DNA of 64,000 nt from Xenococcaceae cyanobacterium MO_188.B32 (GCA_030065635.1 JASJDJ010000001.1:1-64000), one strand, 5' to 3'. Shown: positions 9,219-18,066, counted from the stretch's first letter. Program-made: numbers and translations. Notes: generated by a model not told the origin, from the sequence alone.

Positions 9219-9344
9219 ATGCGCGGGAGACCCGCGCATCCCTCTCGGTCATAAACGCAAGGGGCTGTGTGCGGAATTGGATTCCGCACCTTGAAAGCCC
9301 CGCCTGGGGAGACAACCCGCTGTCACTTGGGGTTTCCCCAAGTG
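9219..9344. repeat. Cluster of three perfect hairpins downstream of htpG
   Basis: Three inverted repeats in a row: 9219-9239 (ATGCGCGGG, 3-nt loop), 9269-9289 (GTGCGGAAT, loop TGG) and 9324-9344 (CACTTGGGG, loop TTT). All arms are 9 bp and perfect. The block is much richer in GC than its surroundings, and no credible protein is encoded on either strand. The first hairpin could terminate htpG transcription. The array resembles short palindromic repetitive elements. The rest of 9345-9570 holds no gene. Confidence 0.7.
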
Positions 9345-9570
9345 TTTATACGCCCCGCCTGACGGCGACGCGGACTCATTATAGCGGTGCGCGGGGAGGG
9401 GGGTTTTATAACTAAACAGACAAGCTTGAAATACATACTTAAAATTATTAGAACCCCCCCTTCCACCCCTAGGGCTGTTTCAGCAGCTAAGAAACGCGCA
9501 CTCCTGTCAAGACGGTGCCTGCGCTGACCGTTGGTCAACATTTAAACCAAGATGTAAGTGGACAAAGCTA

Positions 9571-9597
9571 GTTTCAAATTATCTTATTATTTGAAAC
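9571..9597. terminator. Hairpin GTTTCAAAT / ATTTGAAAC in spacer
   Basis: Perfect 9-bp arms (9571-9579, 9589-9597) around a 9-base loop, followed on the plus strand by AAGTTTTCTTCG and T-rich sequence. It could be a weak bidirectional terminator at the far end of the htpG spacer. The AT-rich stem makes this uncertain. Confidence 0.35.
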
Positions 9598-9708
9598 CAA
9601 GTTTTCTTCGCTTTATTTTTGTTAGTTTTCCTGTTTCAATTTCACCTACAAGATAGGCGAGCGCACTTTTGAAAAATATTGGAACGGAGAATTTGTAAGG
9701 AGAAATTA

Positions 9709-9837
9709 ATGTTTAAATTTAGAGAAATACAGCCACCAGAACACAGTCCATTTATTTAAATCTACAAAAACTGGCAAAATTCAACAGAACAAAAATGTTT
9801 TATAGACAATTTTTTGCCCACAAATACTAATAGCTGA
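9709..9837 (+). pseudogene. Tiny frame with strong ribosome binding site and one in-frame stop
   Basis: TAAGGAG (9697-9703) precedes ATG 9709 at ideal distance. The frame reads MFKFREIQPPEHSPFI, meets TAA, and continues in the same frame for 25 more codons to TGA 9835-9837. Either a 16-residue peptide is made or this is a small gene killed by one nonsense change. No family is recognised. The remaining spacer to 10137 contains one GCGATCGC site and no other gene that I can see. Confidence 0.25.
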
Positions 9838-10137
9838 AACTGAACTGTCTTACTACAGAGCTAGTGCGATCGCGTCTCATAAATGGAGTAGCACAAAGTA
9901 AAACCCAACATCATCTAATTCTGATTTTAGTAGACTGACAATTAGGATAATTTATTCCTTATATTATCAAATCATCCATCCAGGATGCAACGCTCTATTT
10001 CCTAAGATGCTTAAAACTTGATTTTGCCCATCCTACAATATGCGATCTTACTGACAGTGCCAATACAGATGACGGTACAGAGAAAAAAATAATAATATGA
10101 CTATATCGTATATGTTACTGAGAAATTAAGCTAAAAA

Positions 10138-10767
10138 ATGAAGCATTTACAAAGTTTAGTCAAAATTTCTGTTGCTTTTGGTATCGCTACAACTAGCACA
10201 TTTTGTTTTACTCAACCAGCCAAAGCTTTATTAATAAATACTTTTGAATTTACTGATGAGGATGGAATAAACGGCGGTGCATTTGGTACAGGCAGTAAAG
10301 TTACAGGAGAAATTAGGTTTGATAGTATCAATCCAGGAGATAGTGCAAATAATTTGGCAGCTGATAGCGTTATCATTAATAATGATCCTGGGTTAGAAGA
10401 TGCCTTGGGCACTAGAGCTTTTGGCTATTTCGATTCCAATTTAGTTAGCAAGCCAGCTTTCCAGATTTTCAATAATAGTTTCAACATAGAAAACGGTGTA
10501 ATTTCATCAAGTTTGTTTAGTTATAATAATGGCTTTGACTTCTTCGTTATAGACAGTTCTGATCTGAGCCAAGCAGGAACTGCGTTTGGTGGTATACAAT
10601 CGGATATTCCAGTATTTATCCAAGACAATGATTCAAGCTCATTAACTTTCTCAGCATCAGCAGCCGTTCCTTTTGAATTCTCCCCTTCATTCGGATTTTT
10701 TCTGGTAGGAAGTGTATTTACTATTTTTCGCTGCAAAAAAAGTTACAAGGACATAAATTCATTGTAG
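10138..10767 (+). CDS. Exported protein with cyanobacterial PFE-CTERM sorting signal
   Basis: 209 residues. An N-terminal signal peptide (KISVAFGIATTSTFCF, cleavage near AKA) precedes a low-complexity Asn/Ser/Asp-rich domain. The C-terminus has the sorting tripartite pattern: motif VPFEFSPSFG, a hydrophobic helix (FFLVGSVFTIF) and a basic tail (RCKKSYK). This is the cyanobacterial variant of PEP-CTERM, processed by an exosortase, so the product is probably surface-attached or secreted in a matrix. The central domain is not recognised. A hairpin terminator follows at 10805. Confidence 0.8.
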   Translation: MKHLQSLVKISVAFGIATTSTFCFTQPAKALLINTFEFTDEDGINGGAFGTGSKVTGEIRFDSINPGDSANNLAADSVIINNDPGLEDALGTRAFGYFDSNLVSKPAFQIFNNSFNIENGVISSSLFSYNNGFDFFVIDSSDLSQAGTAFGGIQSDIPVFIQDNDSSSLTFSASAAVPFEFSPSFGFFLVGSVFTIFRCKKSYKDINSL

Positions 10768-10804
10768 CGACTTAGAGATTTTAACTCTTGCTACTTTCTT
10801 TAAA

Positions 10805-10845
10805 AAAACTTGCGGGGATTTCTATTAAAAACCTTGCAAGTTTTA
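10805..10845 (+). terminator. Intrinsic terminator-like hairpin after the PFE-CTERM gene
   Basis: AAAACTTGC (10805-10813) pairs perfectly with GCAAGTTTT (10836-10844), so the 3' arm ends in a T-run, 38 bp past the stop codon. The loop is long at 22 bases, with possible inner GG/CC pairing. Confidence 0.6.
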
Positions 10846-10939
10846 TACTAGAGCGAGCGCCCGTGGATACCTAATTAAATAAGATATTATGCTATCAAAT
10901 ATAACATCTAATTCTCAAAAAGAGTCGGCTCACAGATAA

Positions 10940-11080
10940 GCTTTACTCAACCCAGAACAAAAAGTTTATCTCTACAACGATACCCAATACACAGGAACAT
11001 TAATTCGATCCATCGAAAAAACCTATCCCCAAAAATGGACAGTAGAAATCGACTCTAATCACTTTGAACATAAACTTTGA
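10940..11080 (+). pseudogene. C-terminal gene remnant upstream of rpmB
   Basis: A 46-codon frame, bounded by TAA 10937-10939 and ending at TGA 11078-11080, reads NPEQKVYLYNDTQYTGTLIR and continues to HFEHKL. Codon use and composition look protein-like (Lys/Tyr/Thr-rich), but no start codon with a ribosome binding site exists. Most likely the tail of a deleted gene. Family not recognised. Confidence 0.35.
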
Positions 11081-11118
11081 TATGATAGGAGATCGTGATG
11101 TAAAATAGGAGAATTACT

Positions 11119-11355
11119 GTGTCTCGCAGGTGTCAACTAACTGGAAAAAAAGCCAATAACGCCTTTGCTGTATCTCACTCTCACCGTCGCACTAAAAGAT
11201 TACAAAACGCTAATCTACAATGGAAGCGAGTTTGGTGGCCCGAAGGAAATCGATGGGTAAAATTGCGTCTCTCAACTAAGGCAATTAAAAGCCTAGAGAA
11301 AAAAGGAATAAACGCAATGGCAAAAGAAGCTGGTATTAATCTTAATAAATATTAA
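11119..11355 (+). CDS. rpmB: Ribosomal protein L28
   Basis: 78 residues, normal length for bL28, a small basic protein of the 50S subunit. The family signature [20 protein letters not shown] is followed by the Arg/Lys-rich [11 protein letters not shown] core. Start is GTG at 11119, supported by AGGAG at 11107-11111. It appears monocistronic. It follows a gene remnant and precedes a mazF-type toxin on the opposite strand. Confidence 0.97.
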   Translation: MSRRCQLTGKKANNAFAVSHSHRRTKRLQNANLQWKRVWWPEGNRWVKLRLSTKAIKSLEKKGINAMAKEAGINLNKY

Positions 11356-11619
11356 AAACTTAGATTTTGAATTGATTTCTAGAAAAAGCGATCGCCCGTA
11401 AAAGAGAAGAGCGATCGCTAATTTTAAATTAATCTGATAAATAGTTATTAACTGTTAAAAAATCTCTGAGATAGACGTTCTGCCACAATTTTTACTTGTT
11501 CGGCTCATTGTTTGATAATTAACTTTACTCATCAGATAATTTTTCTGTCGATCTTATTTCTAGTTGATTAGTCCTAAATATAGTAAATAGATCGCTAATT
11601 TTTTAGCATAAGTTGAAAA

Positions 11620-11940
11620 CTAATAAATAAACATTTCTTGTAGTATTGATAAGACTTCTTTTATCTCTTTTTTTGACAAAGTTCCCAATTTTTTAATTAA
11701 ACGCTGCTTATCAATTGCCCTAATCCGATCGAGCATTACTTGCCCTTGTTTCCCGTCAAAGTCGATCTCAACTCTGCTTTTATAACTCCGCACTTTTGTT
11801 GTCATTGGGGCAATAATTATGGTGCGGATATATTTGTTCATTTCATCGGGAGAAACAATGACACAGGGACGATTTTTTTTGATTTCCGAGCCTACAGTGG
11901 GTTCTAGATTAACAAGATAAACTTCTCCTCGCTTTACCAT
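11620..11940 (-). CDS. MazF/PemK-type toxin (endoribonuclease)
   Basis: 106 residues from ATG 11940. A PemK-like beta-barrel ribonuclease that cleaves single-stranded mRNA. Family hallmarks: MVKRGEVYLVNLEPTVGSEI, KKNRPCVIVSP and an IIIAPMTT strand, then a DRIRAIDKQRL motif near the catalytic Arg/Thr surface. The preferred start overlaps the TAA of the upstream antitoxin remnant (11934-11936), which is classic mazEF coupling. The antitoxin itself survives only as a C-terminal tail, so this toxin should be unneutralised in cis unless silent. An ATG two codons upstream is less likely. Confidence 0.9.
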   Translation of the reverse strand: MVKRGEVYLVNLEPTVGSEIKKNRPCVIVSPDEMNKYIRTIIIAPMTTKVRSYKSRVEIDFDGKQGQVMLDRIRAIDKQRLIKKLGTLSKKEIKEVLSILQEMFIY

Positions 11941-12035
11941 TCCCACTCTCGATCGTATTCAGTAGAGATGGTATCGTCGATTAAAAGCTCATCATCTTGA
12001 TTAGCTGCCATTGCTTGAAAAGATTCTTCCCATCC
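11934..12035 (-). pseudogene. MazE-type antitoxin, C-terminal tail only
   Basis: In frame on the minus strand: GWEESFQAMAANQDDELL ... EWEW, then TAA overlapping the mazF start. The GWEE...M...DDELL pattern and the acidic, Trp-rich tail match the toxin-wrapping C-terminus of MazE antitoxins. Immediately upstream is a TGA (12036-12038), and the DNA there belongs to a different gene. The AbrB-type DNA-binding domain and promoter are lost. About 33 residues remain. Confidence 0.75.
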
Positions 12036-12108
12036 TCAAAAAGAACTGAAAAGATATCAAGTCAAAGCTGTTCGTGATTTTTTACTTAATGCAGGAGTCG
12101 AGCTATGA
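12031..12108 (+). pseudogene. HicA-type toxin, C-terminal tail only
   Basis: The plus-strand frame HPQKELKRYQVKAVRDFLLN ends AGVEL-TGA, with TGA 12106-12108 overlapping the ATG of the next gene. The K-x-Y-Q-V-x-x-V-R-x-F-L pattern is the C-terminal helix of HicA mRNA interferases, and the position directly before a HicB gene supports this. No catalytic His region remains. Sequence left of about 12031 belongs to the divergent mazE remnant. Confidence 0.65.
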
Positions 12109-12422
12109 ACTATAAAGGATATGAAGCCACTGTAGAATTTGATAATGAAGACCGTTTATTTGTGGGTCGAGTAATTAATACACGGGATGTAATTGTTTTT
12201 GATGGCTTATCGGTAGATGAGTTAGAACAATCTTTTCATGCTGTTATTGATGAATATTTAGAAGACTGTCAATCGTTAGGTAAAACTCCAGATAAACCTT
12301 TTTCTGGTCGATTTAATTTACGTATCTCTTCTGAGTTGCATCGAAAAGCTGCGATCGAAGCTTCCAAGAGAGATATTAGTTTAAATACTTTAGTCGAACA
12401 AGCTCTCTTACAAATTCTCTGA
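12105..12422 (+). CDS. HicB-family antitoxin
   Basis: 105 residues. An N-terminal HicB partial RNase H-like fold (YKGYEATVEFDNEDRLFVGR, then DGLSVDELEQSFHAVIDEYL) is followed by a C-terminal ribbon-helix-helix (GRFNLRISSELHRKAAIEAS). It normally binds HicA and represses its own promoter. Its ATG overlaps the stop of a hicA tail whose 5' part is missing, so this is an orphan antitoxin that has probably lost its native promoter. Confidence 0.9.
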   Translation: MNYKGYEATVEFDNEDRLFVGRVINTRDVIVFDGLSVDELEQSFHAVIDEYLEDCQSLGKTPDKPFSGRFNLRISSELHRKAAIEASKRDISLNTLVEQALLQIL

Positions 12423-12665
12423 CCTTTGATGAGTTTAGAAGAATTCCTATTCTAGATAGCGAATATATAAAAGCGATCGCTCTTTGATGGCGATTGATAA
12501 TATATGCAATTACATTAAGAAGCTTTAAGCTTTACCCTAGATAATAAATCGCTTCAAACTATTTATTGGCAAACATCACACCGATTCCAAGATCGAGATC
12601 ACAGCTAATTTCTTGCTGACAAGTCACACTACTAGTACTATTGGAAATTTTATGCTTATTTCTAA

Positions 12666-14222
12666 ATGAAACTTCTATTTAAAGTTTTTCTCTTGAGTCG
12701 TCCGAAGGAAGAAGGTTTTGTTCTTCCTGTGGTTATCGCTTTGGGATTGATCATGACACTGGTAGGGACAATTAGTATTTTCCAATCTAGTGACGAGCAA
12801 TTGACAGCTAGTAGTCAAAGATCGACCTCTAAAGCCTTAGCTGCTGCTGAAATAGGAGTTGCTCGCTATCGAGAATTAATAGATCAAAATAAAATTATTG
12901 CTACTTACCCCGCTTGTGAAACTGGTACGTGGACAGGTGCTAACTGTGATGACAATGGTAGCCAGAAAAGCTGGAAAAAGGCGACTAATATTCCTAATAT
13001 TACTTATTCCTGTTTAGCAAATCCAGCTTCAACTGTAGCGGGAATGGCGACAAGAGATTGGCAAAATATATCAGCCAATCCAGAAGATGGGCAATATAGA
13101 TTAATAGACTATACATATACTTCTAACTACAATTCGGGTACTGGTACTTACGATAGTCAACCAGTTGGGACTCTAATAGTAGAAGGTAGAGTAAACCAAA
13201 GTAATACAAATTTAGCCAGAGATCCGCAAGCAGCAGTGGCGCGGGTAGCAGTAGATTTACCAATTCAACCAGGTATACCTAATCCCGATACTACCGAAAT
13301 TGAATTAGCAGAAAATTTTAATCATTTTCATCCTGCTTTGTGGATAACAGGTGATTCTGGAGGTGTAGCTGATGCAAGAGGTCTTGAAGTTGATGGCAAT
13401 ATAGTTGTGACAGATTTAGACGATGGCTGTACGCAAACTAATACTACAGATGATACTAAAATCACTACCAATAATTTAAAAGACAGTAGTAAGCAGTCAA
13501 TTATCCTCACTCCTATGAAACCAGATAGGAAGACTTTTGTTTTATCAACAGCGACAACTTTAGATAACGATCCAGATCTTGATGTCAATGCTCTTCTTGC
13601 TACTGATATTAATAATGGTATTACGTTACCGCGCCCAGGAGATTTTTCAGAACATCAAGACGATAATAACGACGGTAAAGTAGACCCAGGGGAAGAAGTT
13701 TACTATCACTATCTTGTAGTTGGAGATATAGACCTGACTAACGAAAGCATTAAAATTGTTGCTGGTAGAAAAGTAATACTTTATCTCACCACTGGAGACA
13801 TTACCCTTACAGCCAATGGTAGTTCTAATAGTGTCGATATTAACCCCGATAATCCATCCTATTTTTTAGAAATATATGGTGGTCTTCTTACCGATGAAAT
13901 CACTTTCAAGAGTGGAAGTTCAAGTGGGAATGAAGGATCAATTAATATTAATGCGTTTATTCATGCTCCCGATGCCACGGTCAAAGTTCAAACCAATCCC
14001 AAAGTAAAGATTAAGGGTGCAATGTGGGTCAAAGATTGGGATGGTAAAGATCTGACACCAAAGGTGAGTATTGAACCAGATTCTTCAGATCCTAATGAAA
14101 TATCCAAACAATACTATAACTACACATATATAAGAGATGATTTGGTTACTTCTAATGTGAATATGAAAGTTGACCCAATTATTTCCGTTCCTTCTCGTTG
14201 GGAAACCCAAGAAGCAGAATAA
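12666..14222 (+). CDS. PilX-like pilus/pseudopilus assembly protein, first gene of pseudopilin cluster
   Basis: 518 residues. A short basic leader ends EEGFVLPVVIALGLIM, resembling a prepilin-type cleavage site followed by a membrane helix, but without the usual Glu at +5. The helix continues into an alpha-helical spine (QRSTSKALAAAEIGVARY), typical of PilX N-terminal domains. The large C-terminal part is a Thr/Asn/Asp-rich extracytoplasmic domain, possibly a beta-helix (DVNALLATDINNGITLPRPG). It overlaps no neighbour and is followed 5 bp later by a PilV-type pseudopilin. Likely a minor tip component of a type IV pilus-like or hormogonium-polysaccharide secretion system. Confidence 0.75.
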   Translation: MKLLFKVFLLSRPKEEGFVLPVVIALGLIMTLVGTISIFQSSDEQLTASSQRSTSKALAAAEIGVARYRELIDQNKIIATYPACETGTWTGANCDDNGSQKSWKKATNIPNITYSCLANPASTVAGMATRDWQNISANPEDGQYRLIDYTYTSNYNSGTGTYDSQPVGTLIVEGRVNQSNTNLARDPQAAVARVAVDLPIQPGIPNPDTTEIELAENFNHFHPALWITGDSGGVADARGLEVDGNIVVTDLDDGCTQTNTTDDTKITTNNLKDSSKQSIILTPMKPDRKTFVLSTATTLDNDPDLDVNALLATDINNGITLPRPGDFSEHQDDNNDGKVDPGEEVYYHYLVVGDIDLTNESIKIVAGRKVILYLTTGDITLTANGSSNSVDINPDNPSYFLEIYGGLLTDEITFKSGSSSGNEGSININAFIHAPDATVKVQTNPKVKIKGAMWVKDWDGKDLTPKVSIEPDSSDPNEISKQYYNYTYIRDDLVTSNVNMKVDPIISVPSRWETQEAE

Positions 14223-14227
14223 TATCT

Positions 14228-14734
14228 ATGCTAAAAATCACAAAAATTCTGGTTAAAAAGCCACAATCTGAAGCAGGTTTTACTTTACTAGAAGTACTAG
14301 TTGCTATGCTAATTGCTACTTTTTTTGTAATTGGTTCTATGCAAGCTTTGGTACTATCCACTGCACTAAGAGTTAAAGCTCAAGAAAAACAAAGAGCCAA
14401 TCAATTAATCCAAGAAGATATCGAACAAATTTTATTTACAGCTAAAGAGTTAGGTCGAAATGATAGCCTTTGTAGTGCATCTGCCTATAACGGGGGTTAT
14501 GCTCAAAGTCTTTGGACTAATTTACCATCTATACCTACTGACAAGCAACTATTAGACGGTAAAGGCAAAACTTACAGATTGAGTCGGACACGTAATGGTA
14601 ATAGTACTGCTAAAGTTTTAAAAATTGATTTTGAAGTCAAAGAATTCAATGGCACTAATGTAGTTGGCGATGCAATTGCCACAGATTATATAGAGGTAAT
14701 TCCTAATGCAGCGATCGAAGAATGCCCGAATTAG
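14228..14734 (+). CDS. PilV/HpsB-type pseudopilin
   Basis: 168 residues from ATG 14228. The prepilin peptidase site is clear: leader ending QSEAG, then FTLLEVLVAMLIATFF with Glu at +5, so it is cleaved and methylated by PilD and assembled into a pseudopilus. The soluble part is short with two to three Cys. An upstream ATG at 14198 lies inside the previous gene and would lengthen the leader, so the inner start is chosen. Context and size match cyanobacterial hormogonium-polysaccharide pseudopilin B. Confidence 0.75.
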   Translation: MLKITKILVKKPQSEAGFTLLEVLVAMLIATFFVIGSMQALVLSTALRVKAQEKQRANQLIQEDIEQILFTAKELGRNDSLCSASAYNGGYAQSLWTNLPSIPTDKQLLDGKGKTYRLSRTRNGNSTAKVLKIDFEVKEFNGTNVVGDAIATDYIEVIPNAAIEECPN

Positions 14735-15236
14735 CGACCGAGGCTTCACTTTAACTGAAATGCTGGTAACACTTATTGTTGCTGGAGTTTTAGCAGCACT
14801 TGCTGCTCCTAGTTTAGTGGGATTGTTAAATAGAAATCAAATAAATGAAGCCCAAAGACAAGTCGAAAGTGCGTTAAGAGAAGCCCAAAGACAAGCGATC
14901 CGTCGCGGTAGAAGTTGCAGCGTAGAGATTAATACAACTAGTAAAACTATTTCTAGTCCTGATAGCGGTTGTTTACTCAGTCAGCGCGATGTCGGCGAAA
15001 ATACTTTAGTAGGGGGAGATACAGTATCTTTAAAAGCTAATGATCCTACTGTAACAATCAATTTTACTCATAAAGGTGCTACTAACAGTAATGCAGTAAT
15101 TGTCATCGAAAGTTCTTTAAATAGTACAAAAAAATGTGTCGCTATTGCAGGTACCCTTGGTTCAGTTAAAACTGGTATTTATACAGGTGATTTAAATACA
15201 ACTCTCGATCGTGATAATTGTAATCCTGCTGATTAA
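14706..15236 (+). CDS. GspH/FimT-type pseudopilin (copy 1)
   Basis: 176 residues. Prepilin signal: 13-residue leader ending SDRG, then FTLTEMLVTLIVAGVLAALA. The FimT/GspH pattern follows (AAPSLVGLLNRNQINEAQRQ; a-l-REAQRQAIRRGR). Four Cys (RSC, SGC, KKC, NC near the end) match a paralogue at 17220. The start overlaps the previous gene by 29 bp, suggesting translational coupling. FimT-like minor pseudopilins can bind DNA in some bacteria; here the RRGR patch could contribute, but this is conjecture. Confidence 0.85.
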   Translation: MQRSKNARISDRGFTLTEMLVTLIVAGVLAALAAPSLVGLLNRNQINEAQRQVESALREAQRQAIRRGRSCSVEINTTSKTISSPDSGCLLSQRDVGENTLVGGDTVSLKANDPTVTINFTHKGATNSNAVIVIESSLNSTKKCVAIAGTLGSVKTGIYTGDLNTTLDRDNCNPAD

Positions 15237-15736
15237 AATTATTTGTTTACAATTATATTGATATTTTTAATTATTTAGATTTACCTAAAATTCAATTTAT
15301 TTATATCGTTTCTCCGTATTTACTCTCTTAACGCCTCAAATAATAGTTGTTATAAATATGATATATAGCAAGGGGAGTTCGGAATAAAATTAAAAATTCA
15401 GTCATTTAAACACTGATATTTTTTTGATAAATTTACGAGCATTTGACGAAGAAATACGCAAATAGTTTTAGGATGAAATACCTATATAAATTTTTACAAT
15501 TAATTGAAGATTACGAGAAGAATTGCTTATTTATAGGGGGTTATGTATCTCATTACTCTCGATTATAGTTAAAATAAAACAACAAATATATTTCAAAAAT
15601 GTCTTTGAATAATAATTGAGATTAGATAAATTTTATTTGAATTGTGATTATTTAGTTTAGAGAAAAATAATGAGAATTATTTTTTGTTAGAGAGATACTC
15701 TATTCAACTTAATTATAAAGAAATTAGATAGATACT
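15237..15736. other. 500-bp AT-rich spacer inside the pseudopilin cluster
   Basis: No protein-like frame on either strand. Very AT-rich with long T and A runs. It probably carries the 3' end of the first transcript and a separate promoter for the gene at 15737, but no convincing -35/-10 pair or factor-independent terminator can be named. Confidence 0.5.
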
Positions 15737-17095
15737 ATGAAGAATAATACATTAATCGAGCTATTTAATAGACCAAAACATTCTGCTGGCTATACATTAA
15801 CAGAACTAATTATTGGTGCAGGTATTTCTGTGGTGGTAATTGGGGCTGCAGGCATGGGGTTAATGAATTTAATGAGAGGCAATAACACTTCAACTAATCA
15901 AGCAGACAGAAGAGCCGAAGTTAACCGCGCCCTAGAATTTATTTCCGATGAAGTTAGAAGAGCAGAGACGATAGAACTAAATCCTGGTAGTGTTAGTAAC
16001 CTACCTTCTGGTTTTGGTACTAATGGAGAAGAAGCAGTTCTGGCATTAGATGTACCCAATCTCGGACAAAAGAATCCAGATGATAAAGTCATCTACTACG
16101 TAAAACCTAAACCCAATAACGACAACACTTGGCTTGGACCCAATATTATTTATAGATATGGTCCTCCACTAGATACCAGCGGTGGTAGCTACACAAATGG
16201 AAATTGGGTCGATCAGGCATTAATTGACAGAGTTAATAATCAAACCATTACTCCTAGTTGTAGTGGTGGAACAGCTATTCCTGCCAAAGGTTTTGCTGCT
16301 TGCGTCGATAGTGGTGAAAAAATTGCCAAAATTTACGTAAATGGAAAATTTTCGGGTAGTAGTAGCGATGAATATAAAGCTGATATGCAAGTTTATGCGA
16401 GGGCAGAAGCAGAACATTTAGATGGTGAGGAATCTAAAATAGATTTCGAGATAACAAAAAGTTCTAATAATTCAACAGTTAAAATTATTGCTAGCCAAAT
16501 GGGTTGTTCCAGCGATATTGCTGAATATAATAGTGGCGGTGGAAAATGCACCATAACAACAGATTTCAAACAAACAGATGGCACATTAATCGCTACAGTC
16601 AATTCTGGTTCTAGTCCTGTAAATATAGGTACTAACAGTCCATTTAAAGTCACAGTTGCTCCCTCGACTACTGGCTTAGGCTCTCCTTTTTCTTCTTATT
16701 TTGATGTTAGTGGTAATCCTCAAACGGGAGGAGAGCAAAATAACAACAAAGCTATAGAGATAGAAATTGATTTATCAAAAGACTATTTAAATGAAAATCC
16801 AGTAACAGTATTAGATACTAGTAATTTTTCAGCAGACCAAGTTAAGTTACTGGGAGATAAGTCACAGTTTAGCGATATTGAATCTTGGAATTTAAACGGC
16901 TTAACAGACCCAACCAAACAGTTTAAGAAACTGAAAGATATATTAAAAACAGAAGGTTTTCTCGATAAAGACGATGAACTTAAGCTGAAATCTAACCAAT
17001 ATCTTTTAGTCTTTGAAATTGGTCAAAAAGATCCAACTCATCCAGGCTTTGACTTACAAGACCAAATTATACTAGTGACTGTTCAAGACAATTAG
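15737..17095 (+). CDS. HpsC/PilW-type large pseudopilin
   Basis: 452 residues. Leader ends PKHSAG, followed by YTLTELIIGAGISVVVIGAA (Glu at +5) and the spine QADRRAEVNRALEFISDEVR, typical of PilW/GspJ-like and hormogonium-polysaccharide pseudopilin C proteins. The extracytoplasmic domain contains four Cys in the middle (PSCSGGTAIP, AACVDSGE, MGCSSD, GGKCTITT). It is a minor pseudopilin probably located at the pilus tip, with the neighbours at 12666-15236 and 17220. It likely has its own promoter, given the 500-bp gap upstream. Confidence 0.8.
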   Translation: MKNNTLIELFNRPKHSAGYTLTELIIGAGISVVVIGAAGMGLMNLMRGNNTSTNQADRRAEVNRALEFISDEVRRAETIELNPGSVSNLPSGFGTNGEEAVLALDVPNLGQKNPDDKVIYYVKPKPNNDNTWLGPNIIYRYGPPLDTSGGSYTNGNWVDQALIDRVNNQTITPSCSGGTAIPAKGFAACVDSGEKIAKIYVNGKFSGSSSDEYKADMQVYARAEAEHLDGEESKIDFEITKSSNNSTVKIIASQMGCSSDIAEYNSGGGKCTITTDFKQTDGTLIATVNSGSSPVNIGTNSPFKVTVAPSTTGLGSPFSSYFDVSGNPQTGGEQNNNKAIEIEIDLSKDYLNENPVTVLDTSNFSADQVKLLGDKSQFSDIESWNLNGLTDPTKQFKKLKDILKTEGFLDKDDELKLKSNQYLLVFEIGQKDPTHPGFDLQDQIILVTVQDN

Positions 17096-17219
17096 TGTTG
17101 TAGTTTGGGTAAGTCTACAATACTAACTCAAGCTTCCCATATTTCTGTAGAAAACATACTTGAAGTAACAAAAAAGGCGATCGCTTTAAATTAAGTATCA
17201 AATCTGAATAAGAGCTATT

Positions 17220-17756
17220 ATGCTGTTAAAGTACATCAAGAAAGGAGAAAAAAGCGATCGCGGTGTTACTCTTACAGAAATGTTACTAGCAGTAATTGTA
17301 GTTAGTATTTTGACTGCGGTTACTGCTCCTAGCACGATCGGCTTATTTAATCAAAATCGAGTTAAAAACGGCTTTGTTCAACTTAAAGGAGCAATTAAAG
17401 AATCACAAAGACTAGCTATGCGTCGAGGGAGACGTTGTAAAATTCGCCTAGATACAACTAATCAAGAAGTTAAAATTAGTCCTCCTGATGCAAAAGGTAA
17501 CTATACTGGCTGTTTGTTGGGGGAAAGAAAACTACCTGAGGGAGTATTATTCAAAACTAACAGTCATCCTAACATTGTTTTTTCCGCTAAAGGAAATACT
17601 AATAGTGCGAAAACAATTGTCGTGTATAGCCCTAATACTAAAACTCAAAGGTGTCTTGTCATCTCTCTAGGATTAGGAATTATGAGAAGCGGAAACTATA
17701 CGGGAGATGTTAGTGACAGTCTCAAGTCTGACAAATGTCAAACTACAGACTTTTGA
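17220..17756 (+). CDS. GspH/FimT-type pseudopilin (copy 2)
   Basis: 178 residues, a diverged paralogue of the gene at 14706. Leader ends KSDRG, then VTLTEMLLAVIVVSILTAVT, with Val instead of Phe/Tyr at +1. It shares the APS..GL.NQNR core, the AMRRGRRC patch, the TGCLLGERKLPEG segment, a third Cys (QRC) and the C-terminal SGNYTGD...KC block. The conserved four-Cys pattern suggests two disulfides in the periplasm. It closes the cluster, 124 bp after the large pseudopilin. Confidence 0.85.
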   Translation: MLLKYIKKGEKSDRGVTLTEMLLAVIVVSILTAVTAPSTIGLFNQNRVKNGFVQLKGAIKESQRLAMRRGRRCKIRLDTTNQEVKISPPDAKGNYTGCLLGERKLPEGVLFKTNSHPNIVFSAKGNTNSAKTIVVYSPNTKTQRCLVISLGLGIMRSGNYTGDVSDSLKSDKCQTTDF

Positions 17757-18066
17757 ATAAACTTCCGAGGAAACCTTCTCGACTCTAATACCTTCACCTA
17801 GTTTATGTCGGTACAACTTTTCGGCAGTTGTTTCTAGAAGAAACCACTAAGATCGTACTGCTTCACCACTATAGCACTACGCACTTAGATTAGGACACTC
17901 ATTACTTATTACTCATTACTTATTAAATCTATCACCTACTAATAACCTAAACAAAGTTGCACATAGTTGTGTCTTGTGTAGGCTCGGGACTCGGTGACTT
18001 CCCTAAATACAATTCTTCTGCTTACTAACCAAATAGAGGCTAAAAGCCGTCCCAATAACATCACTG

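Noticed and set aside
9133-9541. Two minus-strand open frames (60 and 72 codons) after htpG
   Set aside because: They run through GC-rich hairpins, have repetitive Arg/Gly/Thr composition and no ribosome binding site.
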